From the NCBI GenBank assembly GCA_036245805.1, contig BTRK01000006.1, forward strand, positions 51,019,257-51,083,256: a stretch of 64,000 nucleotides of DNA, in the 5' to 3' direction. Every line of letters starts with the position of its first letter. Within the stretch, counting starts at the first letter, position 1. This DNA comes from Pristionchus mayeri. Taxonomy: Eukaryota; Nematoda; Chromadorea; Rhabditida; Neodiplogasteridae. Of this stretch, positions 33,791-46,600 are shown piece by piece. Both the position numbers and the translations under genes were made by a program. The notes under the pieces were generated by a model. It saw only the letters and a list, made by a program, of their open reading frames with translations, was not told where the DNA came from and did no database searches.

Positions 33791-34654
33791 ACATAGACCC
33801 CTCATCCCGTAATTAAATAATTAAGAAGGGGACTTCGAGGGAAAGTGTTGAGTTATCAGGTCGATGGATCGATGAAAAACTATTGTGCATTGTGAGAAAG
33901 CCAGGGTATCGACCGTAAAGAAAACACCGAAGTGTCAGAATATAAAATTGGGAAATAGGAAAGGCTCAATTATAATAAAGACATGGGAGGATCAAATCTT
34001 CGGAGAGCTTAGAAGACAATATAAATAAATAGTGATCGTAAGTTATTGATCGAAACTAACAGTTATAGATTGGAGATGGAGAGATACAAATTCGAAGTAG
34101 ATCGGGGGAGAAAGGGAGGGAGTCGAATCAAACCATTGATAAACGACTACATCAGATTGGGGATGGGACAGGGTTACAGCTACAGATAATCGATAATAAT
34201 AAAGCCGTGGAGGGGACAGCGCATAATTAATCGAGGATATCAAACTACAGTAGGAAGAGGTGAGGAATCGGGTCGATCGATCGATGAAAGGTACTGTGAA
34301 TCGGGTGGACCATCAATCGATAATCTTCTCTTCCATTCTACGATTCGTCACTTCCTTCGTCGATTGATTCCTTGTTCGAACTGCAAAGTGATTGAGTTGA
34401 GCAGACATTTTTTTCGGAATAAGAATGTAAAATAATCCTTCTTTACTGTCTACATAATCCATGGCGCTCGCGCTCAACATGGATTTGGATTGTTTTCTTG
34501 CAGAACATTCTTCGGAAGTCATAACCCCGCACAAATCATTACGTCATTCCCATATCTCTATTTTTCTTTCCCCAGACAGTAATCAATAATTATTAGCCTC
34601 AATCGAGTCGCGAACTGCCGCCCCAATCTGTGCTCCTATCTCTCCACACTCCAC

Positions 34655-37600
34655 TCACTCCTTTTCTCCGTTTCTTCTGCGAGGGAAGGGCGACGATCGT
34701 CCACTTGCCACCGAAGCAGGAGAGGCTGCAAAAATATTAATAATTCAAGATTAACAACAAAATCAATCGATAAAAGAATAAAGTCCTCGATTGACGACCT
34801 ACCATTCTCGCCACTAGCATTCGGAAGAAAGGGAGCCGACGATTGGCCACGTGCCGAAGCGGAAGGAGAAGAGGCTGAAAAAATACAAAATAATTCCCAG
34901 AACATTTATTATTTTTAAAAAAATAAATCGATATTAGATCAAAGGCCTCGATCCACACTCACCTCTAGTAGCCGGCACGGAGGGAGTCGACGTTTCGTCA
35001 CTGTCGCGAGGGGAGGAGGACAAAGATGAGGATGAAGAGGGAGGGAGACGAGCCATCTCACGACGCTGTACGAGTGCGAACGTTCCATTCCACCATGTCA
35101 TAACCGAATCAATCAATCAATCAATCGATTGACTAAGAGGGCGTGTAGCGAATCACTCGAATTCAACTAATAGAATCACTTTTTTTCACCTCGTCACCAA
35201 ATAATGTATCAATCTGAACTGTGTTATTGTTGAGGAACAACTCAAAGATGAAACAGCGCCCAATCCAAGTCTAAATGGAAAGAGTAGGCGGATTCGTCCC
35301 AAAATGACTGACCAAGTGCTCCTGCTCCTCTTCCTTGTTCACCACTTTCCCGTCGCGAGTGACCGGGAATGCGCACTTTCCAGTCGCTCGGCGACAGAGA
35401 CGATTCGGTGAGACCGACGACTGACAAAGAGTGAGCTATCGATTGATTGGAGCACCTCACAGTAACCTCCTTCATCATCGGGTGATACAGTTTCCCAAGA
35501 TGATAAGAATCAATGCATTACTAGCCAACATACTATCATTTATCAACTCCATCGATGTCACTGCCTACCGTATAGAGTTGGAGAAATGATACCACGCTCT
35601 CTTCATTCTACACACTCTCTAGACCGGTCGAAGGGAGAGAGAGTGTGTAGAATGAAGGGAGCGTGATATCGTTTCTCGAACTTTACTACCGTACCTCTCT
35701 CGATTGTCCGCTCGACTCGGGAGTGCGATGACGAGGACGCGCGTCGGCGCCTTCCTTGTCCTCTCCTTCGCTCCAATCCATGCTCATCTACAACACAACC
35801 ATAGGTCAAATAGGTTTCGCCCGACCATTTTTGCCGACTTGCAAATTCCCGTTTGCCGACGTGCTTTTTGGCGTATTTTCGAGAAAAAAGTCGCCCGCTC
35901 GCGGATTAACTTATACATTTTTGCCAACGTGGTTTTCCAACTTTTGCCGATATCATAATGTGTAAAATCACGAAGTATTTGACCTATGAACACAACGCTC
36001 TGCCCTCGTACGCTGTCCGGTCGATAAGATAATGAGAGAGAAATTGCAGATGACAACCAAAAGATTGGCAACTTTCCACAGCATTTTCTCATTATTTTCT
36101 AAAAATGGAAAACCAACTCTTCGGACCCTCATCCCCAATACCAGCAAGTAGAGTTCGAGACATGCTACCACGCTCTCTTCATTCAACACACTCTCTAGAC
36201 CGGTCGATCGGCGAGAGAGTGTGCAGAATGATGAGAGCGCGGTATTATATTATCGTTTCTATTATATTATATTATATTATCGTATTATCGTTTCTCGAAC
36301 TCTACCAGCAAGAGAAGAAGCGAGAAGATGATTCACTCACCTCATCATTGCTTCTCTTCTCATCCTTCATCCTTCATCCTTCCCTCTTCCTCTTCCTTCC
36401 TTCTCTCCTCTCCCTCCTCCCTCTTCACCCTCCCTTCATGGTGTCTCTTCCTCGTCGCTCCGATCGATTTCTTCAGCTGCATCACGCCCTTCTCCCTCTC
36501 CTTCTCTTCATTCTTCACACCCATCGATCTCCTCCCTCCTCTCTTCTTCTTCTTATCTTCATCCCTGATCGAAGTGGATCTTCCTCTAGTCGATGGACCG
36601 GGTTTCTCACTGCAAACATAACACTCACTCTCTTCGCTGCAGTATCGTTTACAGTAACCCCTCTCCGTACCACCACCAGCATCGACTACAGTAACCCCCT
36701 CTACCGTACGACAAGGATTGCAGCTATGGAAGCAAAAACAGACATTTTTCCCTTTCAGTGAACACTCTCGCTACCGCTATCGTCCACTGAACCCTCGGAA
36801 TACCGTACGCTTGCGACAACATTGATTACAGTAACCCCGACTACCGTATCACTCACTCATCCTCGATGTCAGCGTAGTCATCTCCACTCATCTCATCTTC
36901 TTCTTCCGACTTGACAGCGTTTCTAAACAATCCGTATTTTCATAGCCGTGAATTAGTCCACAACCGTAACATAATATAAAAACGTTGATCAAAGAATATC
37001 ATGACGCCCTTTCAGCCATTAATCTATTCGGCACTAGGTCGGATGAGAACTATGACGTCATGCCAATTTGATGTATCAAGGGAGGAATGACGTCATAGTT
37101 CTCATCCGACCTAGTGCCTTTTTTCACCGTTGAAATTGGGTGCTAAAACATAATTAGAACTCACGAGTGGATGGGGGCAGGGCGTTGGCACTTATTCGAG
37201 CGACAGCTGAAAAATAAACATTTTAAAATTTTAGAATTCTATATATCAAAGGAAACATGACGTCATATTTCTCACCCGACCTAGTGCCTCTGTTTACCTG
37301 CAGTATCCGAACATGCTCTTGATGCTCTCCTTCGCTTTCTCTCCATCGTCGAAGTAGGAAAAAGTAAGTTCTTCTCCTGCAACGAATCTACCATCCACCT
37401 CATTGTGTAAACCAAACGTAGTCACTACTGCTACAGGCAGCAAGACCCCTCCTCCGGTTTTCGGATAGTGCCCATCACACTAACAATTGCAATTGCAATT
37501 GCAGAGTGGTAGTTTATGTGAACCCTGCCAGTTTTGTAGCTGACCTAGTGGTCACCCTATCGGATTTGAAAACTCAGCAGCAATCCCTGCCCATCTGGGG

Positions 37601-40600
37601 TGCGACACTCTCGAACTCTCCCCATTTTGCTAACTCACTCACAGGTTAGGTGATAGTACGTTAAGCGATTTTCAGTAGGCATAAGTCGAATACGGTCATA
37701 AATGAAAGTTGCTGAAAACTATGTGATCTTGTGCTTCCAAGAGTTTCGGAAGCCTTAGCACGACGCGATAGTACTTCGCGACCAGCCAGCTACTAGAGCA
37801 ATTAAATAGGCAGTAAGGTCGATATCTAAATGCAAATCACGGGAAACGCATTTGGGAGCGAGCATATAAGAAGCCTCACCAGGGAAGATGGTCCTTAGTG
37901 CGATGAATGAGATGTGATGAAAAAACATCGCGTGCCTGAGCGAGAATACAATTTAGCCCCTTTGATATCGACAAGTCTTAATTTGTCTCTTTTTGAAGCT
38001 CGTAGGATGTTACTGTGAGAATAGAAAGCGCAGTCCCTGGTGTGGTGGCGAGATTTGGTACATTTGATTCTAAATATACGCGAAACATGTTTTCCTCCGC
38101 GTTCCGCATATATTTAGAATCAATTGTACTAAATCTCGCCACCGCGCCACGGACTGCGCTTTCTGTTCTCACAGTACTGAAACATTTTTTTCTCTTCAAA
38201 TTAATAGCTCACCGTTCGACGATCGTTATTTTCGGGTCCAAGTTTGGGGCGCAGGAATGAGCGAAAAATCGAGCCTCGTTTCCCTGAACGAGTACATGGT
38301 AGAGTTCGAGAAATGAAACCACGCTCTCTTCATTCTACACACTCTCTCGCCGATCGACCGGTCTAGAGAGCGTGTAGAATGAAGAGAGCGTGGTATCATT
38401 GCTATAACTCTAGCACATGGATTCACATGAGTATTCATGAGTATTCATCGAGTCCCTCACCCAATCTGGATTCCGCAAGGGGCACTCGACTCTCGACAAC
38501 TTACACGCCATTAAGCAACTCGCAGAAAGGACGCATGAATACAGTATCCCCCTGTATCTTGGTTTCGTCGATTTCACCAAGGCCTTCGATACAGTTGAGT
38601 GGAGTGCCGTCTGGCAGGCTCTCTGGAAGGCTGGAGTGCACCCTACTCTCGTTCACCTTCTTCGGCGCCTCAATGAGTGGTCTTCGACCCTCATCAGAGT
38701 GAACGAAGATGTGGTCCCCGTGCAAGTGAAGAGAGGAGTACGGCAGGGTGACACTCTGTCCCCACGTCTCTTCAACTCTGTCCTCCGCCTCGCAATGGAC
38801 GACATCGACTGGGAGGACTGCGGACTTCGGATTGATGGAAGTCCTCTCTGTCATCTGGAGTACGCCGATGATGTCGCCCTCATTGCCAAGAACCGTCCCG
38901 AAATGGAGAACATGCTAAGGAAGCTGGTAGAGGCCTGCTCTCGAGTCGGACTGAAAGTGAATGCTTCCAAGACAGTCCTCCTCACATCCTGCACCACCAC
39001 TCGATCGCCCATCGTAATCAACAATCAAGTGTTCTGCTTCGCTGATTCAGCCACCTATCTTGGCGGGAAGATCTCTCTCCCCCTTGATCCCTCTGCCGAA
39101 CTGGAACACCGAATTCGATTGGGTTGGGCTGCATGGAGCAAGCTTTCTCATCTACTCGCCAGCCGCAGTCTCCCCATGAAGACAAAGAGGCGTCTCTTCG
39201 ACAGCTGCGTCAAATCTACCGTGCTCTACGGGAGTGAGACGTGGGCTCTACGATCAAGTGACAAGGAGCGTCTTGACGTCACACTAAGGAAGATGGAGCG
39301 GAGAATGGTCGGAGTGACTCTCAAGGACCGAATGAGAAATGAGAGACTGCGGGAGATCACTGGAGTACGCGACTGGAATAAGGAGGCCCTCAAATGCAAA
39401 GCAAAATGGGCGCTGAAGTTACGGGAGATGCGTGTCAACCACTGGACGCGTGCGACTACTGTGTGGACGCCCTACAATCGTGCACGCCCTCAAGGCCATC
39501 CCAAGACTCGATGGCGTGATGACCTCAGGAGAGCCATCGGACCCCATTGGTGGAGCGCAGCCTATGAAGAATATGGCCCCATCCTCACCTGAGCACTACT
39601 GCCTGATGTGATAAATAAATAAATAAAATTCATACACGAACCCGGCACTCCTGCAGAAGCCCAGATCGGGGTAACAATAATGGTGTTAGGAGTAGACCCC
39701 AGTCAGGTAAGTCTTAACTTGAGACTACCGAACCCTTAGATATGTTTGTATTGTCGTACTGTTTAGCCTACACTTGGGGGGAAGCCGCGAACTGACGCTA
39801 TTTGAGGTTAGGCATCATTCCAGCAGGCGCTCGAAAAGACGCTATATAGCGACAGGATTGAGCATTTAGGCTAAAACTTTCTTTAGTATGTCTCAGGGTT
39901 ATGCAGTCTAAGGTTATGGCTTACCTGCCTGGGCTCTACTCCCGATACCATTAACCACTATTTTTTCCCCGATCTGGGCTTCTGCAGGAGTGCCACGAAC
40001 CCTCGTCCCGGCGGCGATATTTAGAGGCGTCCTGTAGGTCTTGCCGTTGTCAGCCACAGCCTGAGAGTGATGCATTGCCAGGAGAGAGTCAAAGGGGAGG
40101 AGCACCGTGATAAACATGATGATCATAGATGTGCAGGGATTGTATCGGGAGGGGGGGGGGGGTGCCCATCCGGATGGGCACCCCCCCCCCTCGACGTATA
40201 GCGGGTCATTGTCAAAAATCGATCGGTAGGTCAAGAGTAAGTACCATAACCAATCGATAGTACAGTACACCCTGATACCGTATATGGATACCGTAACCCG
40301 CCAATATCGCAAACTAACTTTATTTTTAAAGAGTCCTTGCACCGTGCCCAAACGATTGTAAAGTACCCAAGTCACTACCGTAACCCAGTTCCATGGGTCA
40401 GATCCAGTTCCTTGGGTCAAACATTTTTCGATAATTGTCAAAAATTTTTTCTAAAAATCCTAAGTCGATTATAAAATTATTCTACAGTAACGAGGGATAC
40501 GGTAGGATAATTAAAAATAATTTTACTATCGATTTTAAACTTTTAGAAAAATGTTTGACCCAAGGAAATGGATCTGACCCATGGAACTGGGTTACGGTAG

Positions 40601-43600
40601 TGACTTGGATACTGTACAATCGATTGGGCACGGTGCCAGGACTTTTTAAAGATAAAGTTAGTTTGCGATATTCGCGGGTTACGGTATCCATATACGGTAT
40701 CAGGGTGTACTGTACTATCGATTGGTTATGGTACTTAGTCTTGACCTACCGATCGATTTTTGACCATGACCATACGTCGAGGGGGGGGGGGGGGTGCCCT
40801 CAAGAGTCACGTGCGCGCTCTTTTGGCTTTCGCCAATTCTGGACTGGCCTTTTCCGAAGTTGTACTTTTTCGAACCGTCTTATCACCCCCGGAAGGGGCG
40901 GAGTCTTCTCGCTAAATAGAGGAAGATTCCCATTCCTCACCTTGTACTTCGTCATCTCGTAATCGTAATGGTTCCTTCTTCCAGTCATAGTCACCTGAGA
41001 TCAGTGAAAGGATTACGGTAGCGATCACTCTCTTCAGAGTTGGAAAAGTCATGCCGCGCAAATAGTTTAAAATTTTTAAGAATTTTATTTTTGAGAAAAA
41101 CGTGCCGCTTTTTGATGATTCTGATTATTCTCGACGTCCTCTATCCAACGGTGTATCACTTTTTACCTTGTGCTCATCGCTAGGTAAAGTAAACATGCCC
41201 GCGAATCATAACGTGAAAAACTGATGTTGAGACTGCGGTAGGTTTTTCTCAGCTGCTGCACGTTTTCCCAGAACGGGACCACGTTTTTGTTCATTCATTC
41301 AGTCGTGCCGATAATGTGATGAAGAAATTTCGATGTTTTTGCTAATGGGGGGTACGTTTTTTGACATGCCGATATCTACATACTTTTCGATCTATGACTC
41401 TCTTCACTTTGCCTACTCTCTCAAAATGGATGACTGTGAGAGAGGGTATGATAATCAGAGATTAGCTAGTCTTCCATGGCTTTTTCTTGGTCGTGTCGGA
41501 ATTTTTTTGGTCAGTTTTTTTTGTAACACGGCTAGGGAGGTGGGCACTACGTCGGACGAGAACTATGACATCATGCCGCCTTTGATATATCAAAGGTGGC
41601 CGTGCTCACTTCGCCAGCGTACTCGGTGACGAAGTCGCCCTTCTTGATCTCGGAGACGCAACGGATTCCCCATCCCTTTTTCGGCTCCCGGAAGATGACC
41701 AGCTTGATCTGACGACCTTTCTGCAACAATTTCAGTAGATTTTTTTATAATCATGGAATTGCATTTCAATAAAATACAGCCCATTAAGCGGGTTCGAATG
41801 TTCTTGGCAACCTTCTTCCTAGGGTTGGCAATACGAGGGGAGGTAACGCCTCCCTCTCCTCCTATTGCGAAATTAGGTGAGGGGAGACTTAACGAGCTCG
41901 CTACCTCCCCTCGTACTGCCAACCGGCACTAAGCCGGATGAGAAGTTTGACGTCATGCAGGCTTTGATATATCAAAGACGGCATATATATTATATTTTAT
42001 CTACGCTCGGTGGCGCAACGAAAGACGAATAATTACTTATGCGTTATGATACAAGAGAATTGACTCTCCTCACGCTGAGGACGAAATACGATAGGAAGGG
42101 GGGGAATGTGGGGGGTGGAGGTCCAATCTTAAAACCAGCGGGGAACTACGCTGCGCAAAAAGTTCTACTTCATGGTTCTACTTCACTTCCTGTTCCCCTC
42201 CGAGGAACGGCAAACACGCTTGACTCTGAAGGGAATCGAACCACCAACCTTCGGTTTTCAAATCCACTGTTTTAGCCACTTGGCCATGGAAATAGGTCAA
42301 TAAGTCTTTCATAAATCATCATAAATCGAGTTATGAATAATTCAGCAAAGAAGAAACGCAAAAATTTGAATTTTAAAATAAATTGCAAAAAATCGTCATT
42401 TCGCCATTCTTCAAAGGCATCATTTCAGCTAATTAGCCATTAATTAGCAACTTAATGATGCAATCAATTAATTCTAATGTTTTCTAATATGTTAACCTAA
42501 TAAACAGCTCAAAACTCAGCTTTTGTTGCGTTCAGCAAAAAGTGAAGGTAATGGATTCGCCCCGTCGCCATTTTGCAGTTATTCGTGCGCCTAATTTAAG
42601 CTAATAAGCTATAAATTATCGGTAAAATGAATAAATTATTTTTTGTTAATATGCCTAATAATGATTAAAAATAAGAAACACTAGAAAATAAGCATTTTGA
42701 TGCGAACGAAAATAGCGTGGGAAAAGCCCAAACCTACCGTAGTTTCCGGACGGACGGAATTACCAACACCTGTTTTTCGCGATTATTTCATATTTAACCG
42801 ATTGACTTGCTTGCTTTAATGCGTAATCATTTAATAACATGTTGCGCGTATGCTGGCAAAATTTCAGCTTCCTGGCTGTTCTGGTTCAAGAATTCTTTTG
42901 AGGTAAGGTAAAGTAGTAATGAGAAGATCCAATCGGCTGGTCTCATCTGTCTTCGTCTGGTGACGTCACGCTCAGGGGTCGAAAGAGTAGGTCACAAAAA
43001 TTGTAAAAAGTGGTCACGTTTCTAAAATTTTAACATAAAATTGTTGAAAATGGGTATGTTTTTACAATTTTATCATCAAATATTTTAATAAGTGAGTACG
43101 TTTTCTACTTTTGCACCGGTTTGGAGTCCAAAAACCGGGCACCTTATGTCATTTTGGACCTACTTTTCGACCACTGGTCACGCTTCTCATCCGACCTAGT
43201 CCCTGCCCACTCTACTTCCTTCCTTGCCCACCTGCAGTCTTCTGTTCATGCATCTCACACCGCAGCCGCACTCTGCCGTGCACTCGAAATGGATATTATC
43301 GTAGCCGAACGCCCGTTTGCCATCCTGCGAGAAAGAGAGATTCGAAGTCTACCATGACTCCATTGGACCGAGTTTGCCTATCCGCGCTAGAGATGTAGAC
43401 ATGTGCCATGAATCAACAACTCACTCCATCGTCCTTCATTTCGGCGGTTCCCTTCTCGTCGAGAATATATATCGAGCAGTTCTGTAATAACAGTAGTCAT
43501 GAGCATGAATATCGCGGAAATCCATCGAACACATGAGCAGGCTGTCATGTTTTGAATATAAAATCATAACAATACGAATAATAAATCATATAATTGGCAA

Positions 43601-46600
43601 AGTAGCATGACTGACCATGTTGCAGCATCTCGTGACCTCCTTCTTGTCTTTCTTGTCTCTCTTGTCCTTCGCGCACTCTCCGCACACCTCGTGGCACCTT
43701 GACGGAACAATTATGGCACTTTCTGACATTCGTACTAGCCTCCGCCGGCTTGGGCTAAGCTGATCTAAGAAACATAACCAAAAAGTAGGTGACCCTTTGC
43801 ACCGAAGTTGGAAAGTAACAGAATTATGGTCATGGATGATTAGACTGATCCTGATTGATGCATCCGGGCGCACTACTATACCTGATGCACAACTACAGTA
43901 CCACCTTGGTAATATCTAATCAATAAATCCAGAGTGCACCACCACATTCCCTTAGGATGACCCAGTGATGGTTGGTTGGTAGGTTGTCCCCCACTCACTT
44001 AAGATCTTTGATCTGATTGAACTCCTTCAGTATATTCTTCACTGGCGCAGACTTGAGCAGTTTGACGATGAACTGAAAAGGAGAATCTACAGTAATCGAT
44101 ATCATCAAGCAAAAGATATCAACAAGTGAGCAAAAGCAGTGCCTAGTGCGAGGTTAAGGCCCGGAAATTAGCCCAATCAGTTAACAAAATTTATAAGTAC
44201 GAGCAGTCATTAGTTTCCAATATTTCAAGTATAAATCTCGACTCGATTTCTGGCCACCATCCCCTCCTCCTATTTCCATCCTTCCCCATCGCTGAGGGGT
44301 TCGCGACAGATAGTCAGGAAGGAATATCTAGGAATGGAAGAGGTATAGGAGGAAGGATGAGATGTCCAGAAATCGAAAGTGTTTATCTCTCACTTCGAGC
44401 TTCCAGAGTGCCTCGTCGTCCTCTTGTTCATTGGTCCAGTCCTCAATGAACAGTGGAGGCAACCCCGCCCTTGCACAGATGTAATTCCATCTGAACAACC
44501 TTTCTCCGTCGCGGGTACTATGCAACCATTATCATTCTCTACGGGTTCAACCAGCCACGTGCCGGCACGGTGCCACAAATAGGGCACTAGGTCGGATTAG
44601 AACAATGATGTCATGCCGCCTTTGATATATTGAGAAGTCATAGTTCTCATCCGACCTAGTACCCACAACTAGAATCAAATTGTAGTTGGTTGCCCCCGAG
44701 ATTGGAATCGATGCCACTCTCGCTCTAGTTCACTCACCTCCACTCAATGGCACGAAGGCGGTTCTTGTACAGAGCGAGCTGCAAAAATATCAATTATTCC
44801 TCCACTCCAATTCTCATTATAGAGTAACTGTTCGTTTTTTTATGTGCGAGGTTGTCATGAAAACCCTCTCTCGAATCCTCTCAGCAACAGTATGTGAATC
44901 AGAATGAGCAATTCAATCCCGCACCTTGTTGACAACGTAGCCTCCATCTCCCTGCCCTTCCTCGAACTCGAGGTACCGATTGGGGTAGACCCTGCAAGCA
45001 CAGGATTGACCCAAGCAGCTAGTCTCGGCAATGACACCGCATAGATCAAGATGAGATAAAAATTTAGGAAATTTAAAATGTTATTTTTTAAAAAACCGAC
45101 TTTCGGAACAGCTCTTCTCCCATCTCCAGACACAAACGGTGCTCGATCTGAAAGAGAAATATTTATGTTTTGTTTTAAAAATAATAATGAACAAAGTGCG
45201 TCTTTCTAGGTGACGATAGGCCTAGAGCAGAAGAGAGATGGGATCTCAACAGAGCAATTCAGAAACGGAAAACAAGATACTTACGAAATCGAGATCTCGG
45301 ATTCGCTCCTGGAAGTCGTGCAACTGAAAACTAATTATGAAGTAGTCGCTAATAAATGTGACTCGCTCAAAATATCGTTCTTTGTAGTACTCCGTTTTAA
45401 GGTTACAAGTCCCGTGTGCTGAAGCCCGTATCAGAGGGGAGTTTGATTGGGATAGGGAGGACAGAGAAGATTGGAAACACTCATTGTGCGCATAGCGCCA
45501 ATTTTAAGATAAACATTATGAATTGACCAGTTAACGAGTAATGAAGCGTTGATCTGGGCTTCAGCACAAGATACAATTGTAGCTTTTCAGTCGTTCAAAA
45601 GCAATTGCACGACTATTCCCTTCTCCTTTCTCCGGTCCGTCAAAGGAGACGAGAGAGTGTGGCAACTGAAGAGTGTCCATCTTTGTACGAACCTCGACTG
45701 AGCGAAGGTAGTTGTCGATCGTTGCGATGGAGTACCACGATGGGACGGGATACTCCGCGTATTTGATCAACACCTTTCTCTGCAAATAACAATTTAAATA
45801 TTATAAACTCAATAGGGTTGGCAATACGAGGGGAGGTTACGAGCTCGTTATCCTCCCTCCTGTTATTTCGCAATCCGAGCAGGGTGGGGGCGTAACGAGC
45901 TCGTAAACTTCCCTCGTATTGCCAACCCTAACACTCAATTCCAATGTCACGAAGTTCAAATGGAAAAGAGCTGGACGTACGTCCTCATCGAGAGTGAGAC
46001 GCTCCCCGATCGTGCGAAGAGTTGCCGAAATTAGGTAATCGATCTGAAAATCCAAATGATTCCATCCATTGCCTCTTGCTTGCCAGGAGAACTTAGAGAG
46101 AAGTTATTTTCAAAGTGAATAATTATTCAACGCAGCATTCAACAACATACCGAGTATCCGGTGGTTTCCTTTCCCTCATCCAGCCATTTCTTGTCCCATT
46201 TTTGGAATCCATCGGAGCTCCGGTCTCTGACCTGCGGACAGAAACATTCAGGGGCACTTTCCTAGAAAAGTACCAAGCCCCGCCCCCTCTGTCCTTTTCT
46301 CATTATAAAGTTGCTTAGAACCTGTCTTAGACTACCCAAGCCTTGGTCCCAAGGAGTGGGCCCAAGAGGGCGGAGCTTGGTAGGCTTCTAGGAAAGTTCC
46401 GATTCGGGGAATCACTCACATGCACAACCACTCCCTAACTATCGTGTGCACCACAGATGAAAAACTTGTCGTCACATATACCATTGGAAAAATCTATGGC
46501 CGATCCCAAGGCACGGCGTTCGAATCCCAGCCTGTACAGTCGCTTTTGCAAAGCTTCGAGAATAGTACGCAACAGTAGTCAACAATTGTTAAAGCTTGCA

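Larger units (their letters stand above)
30430..34654. other. Intergenic, dominated by repeats
   Basis: Contains the 1.9 kb palindromic element (31373-33314). Downstream is a segment at 33.44-33.79 kb rich in CTACAGTA-type motifs that is duplicated at 55.13-55.47 kb. The rest (33.8-34.6 kb) is purine-rich and lies 3' of the methyltransferase gene. I see no exon chain. Confidence 0.6.

Noticed and set aside
36105..36761. 218-codon + strand open frame
   Set aside because: It crosses a family A MITE and is the antisense of the Lys/Glu-rich methyltransferase exon, giving a Ser/Leu/Pro low-complexity translation.
37377..37492. In-frame extension of the SET exon (LLPVAVVTTFGLHNEV...)
   Set aside because: It looked like the SET core, but the exon 37880-37935 (ISFIALRTIFPG) supplies the expected sequence in the right phase and joins exactly at the GCAG acceptor at 37377.
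39914..40962. Two 175-codon open frames on opposite strands
   Set aside because: They are mirror readings of the two arms of the palindrome 40174-40799, with shared peptide segments; not independent genes.
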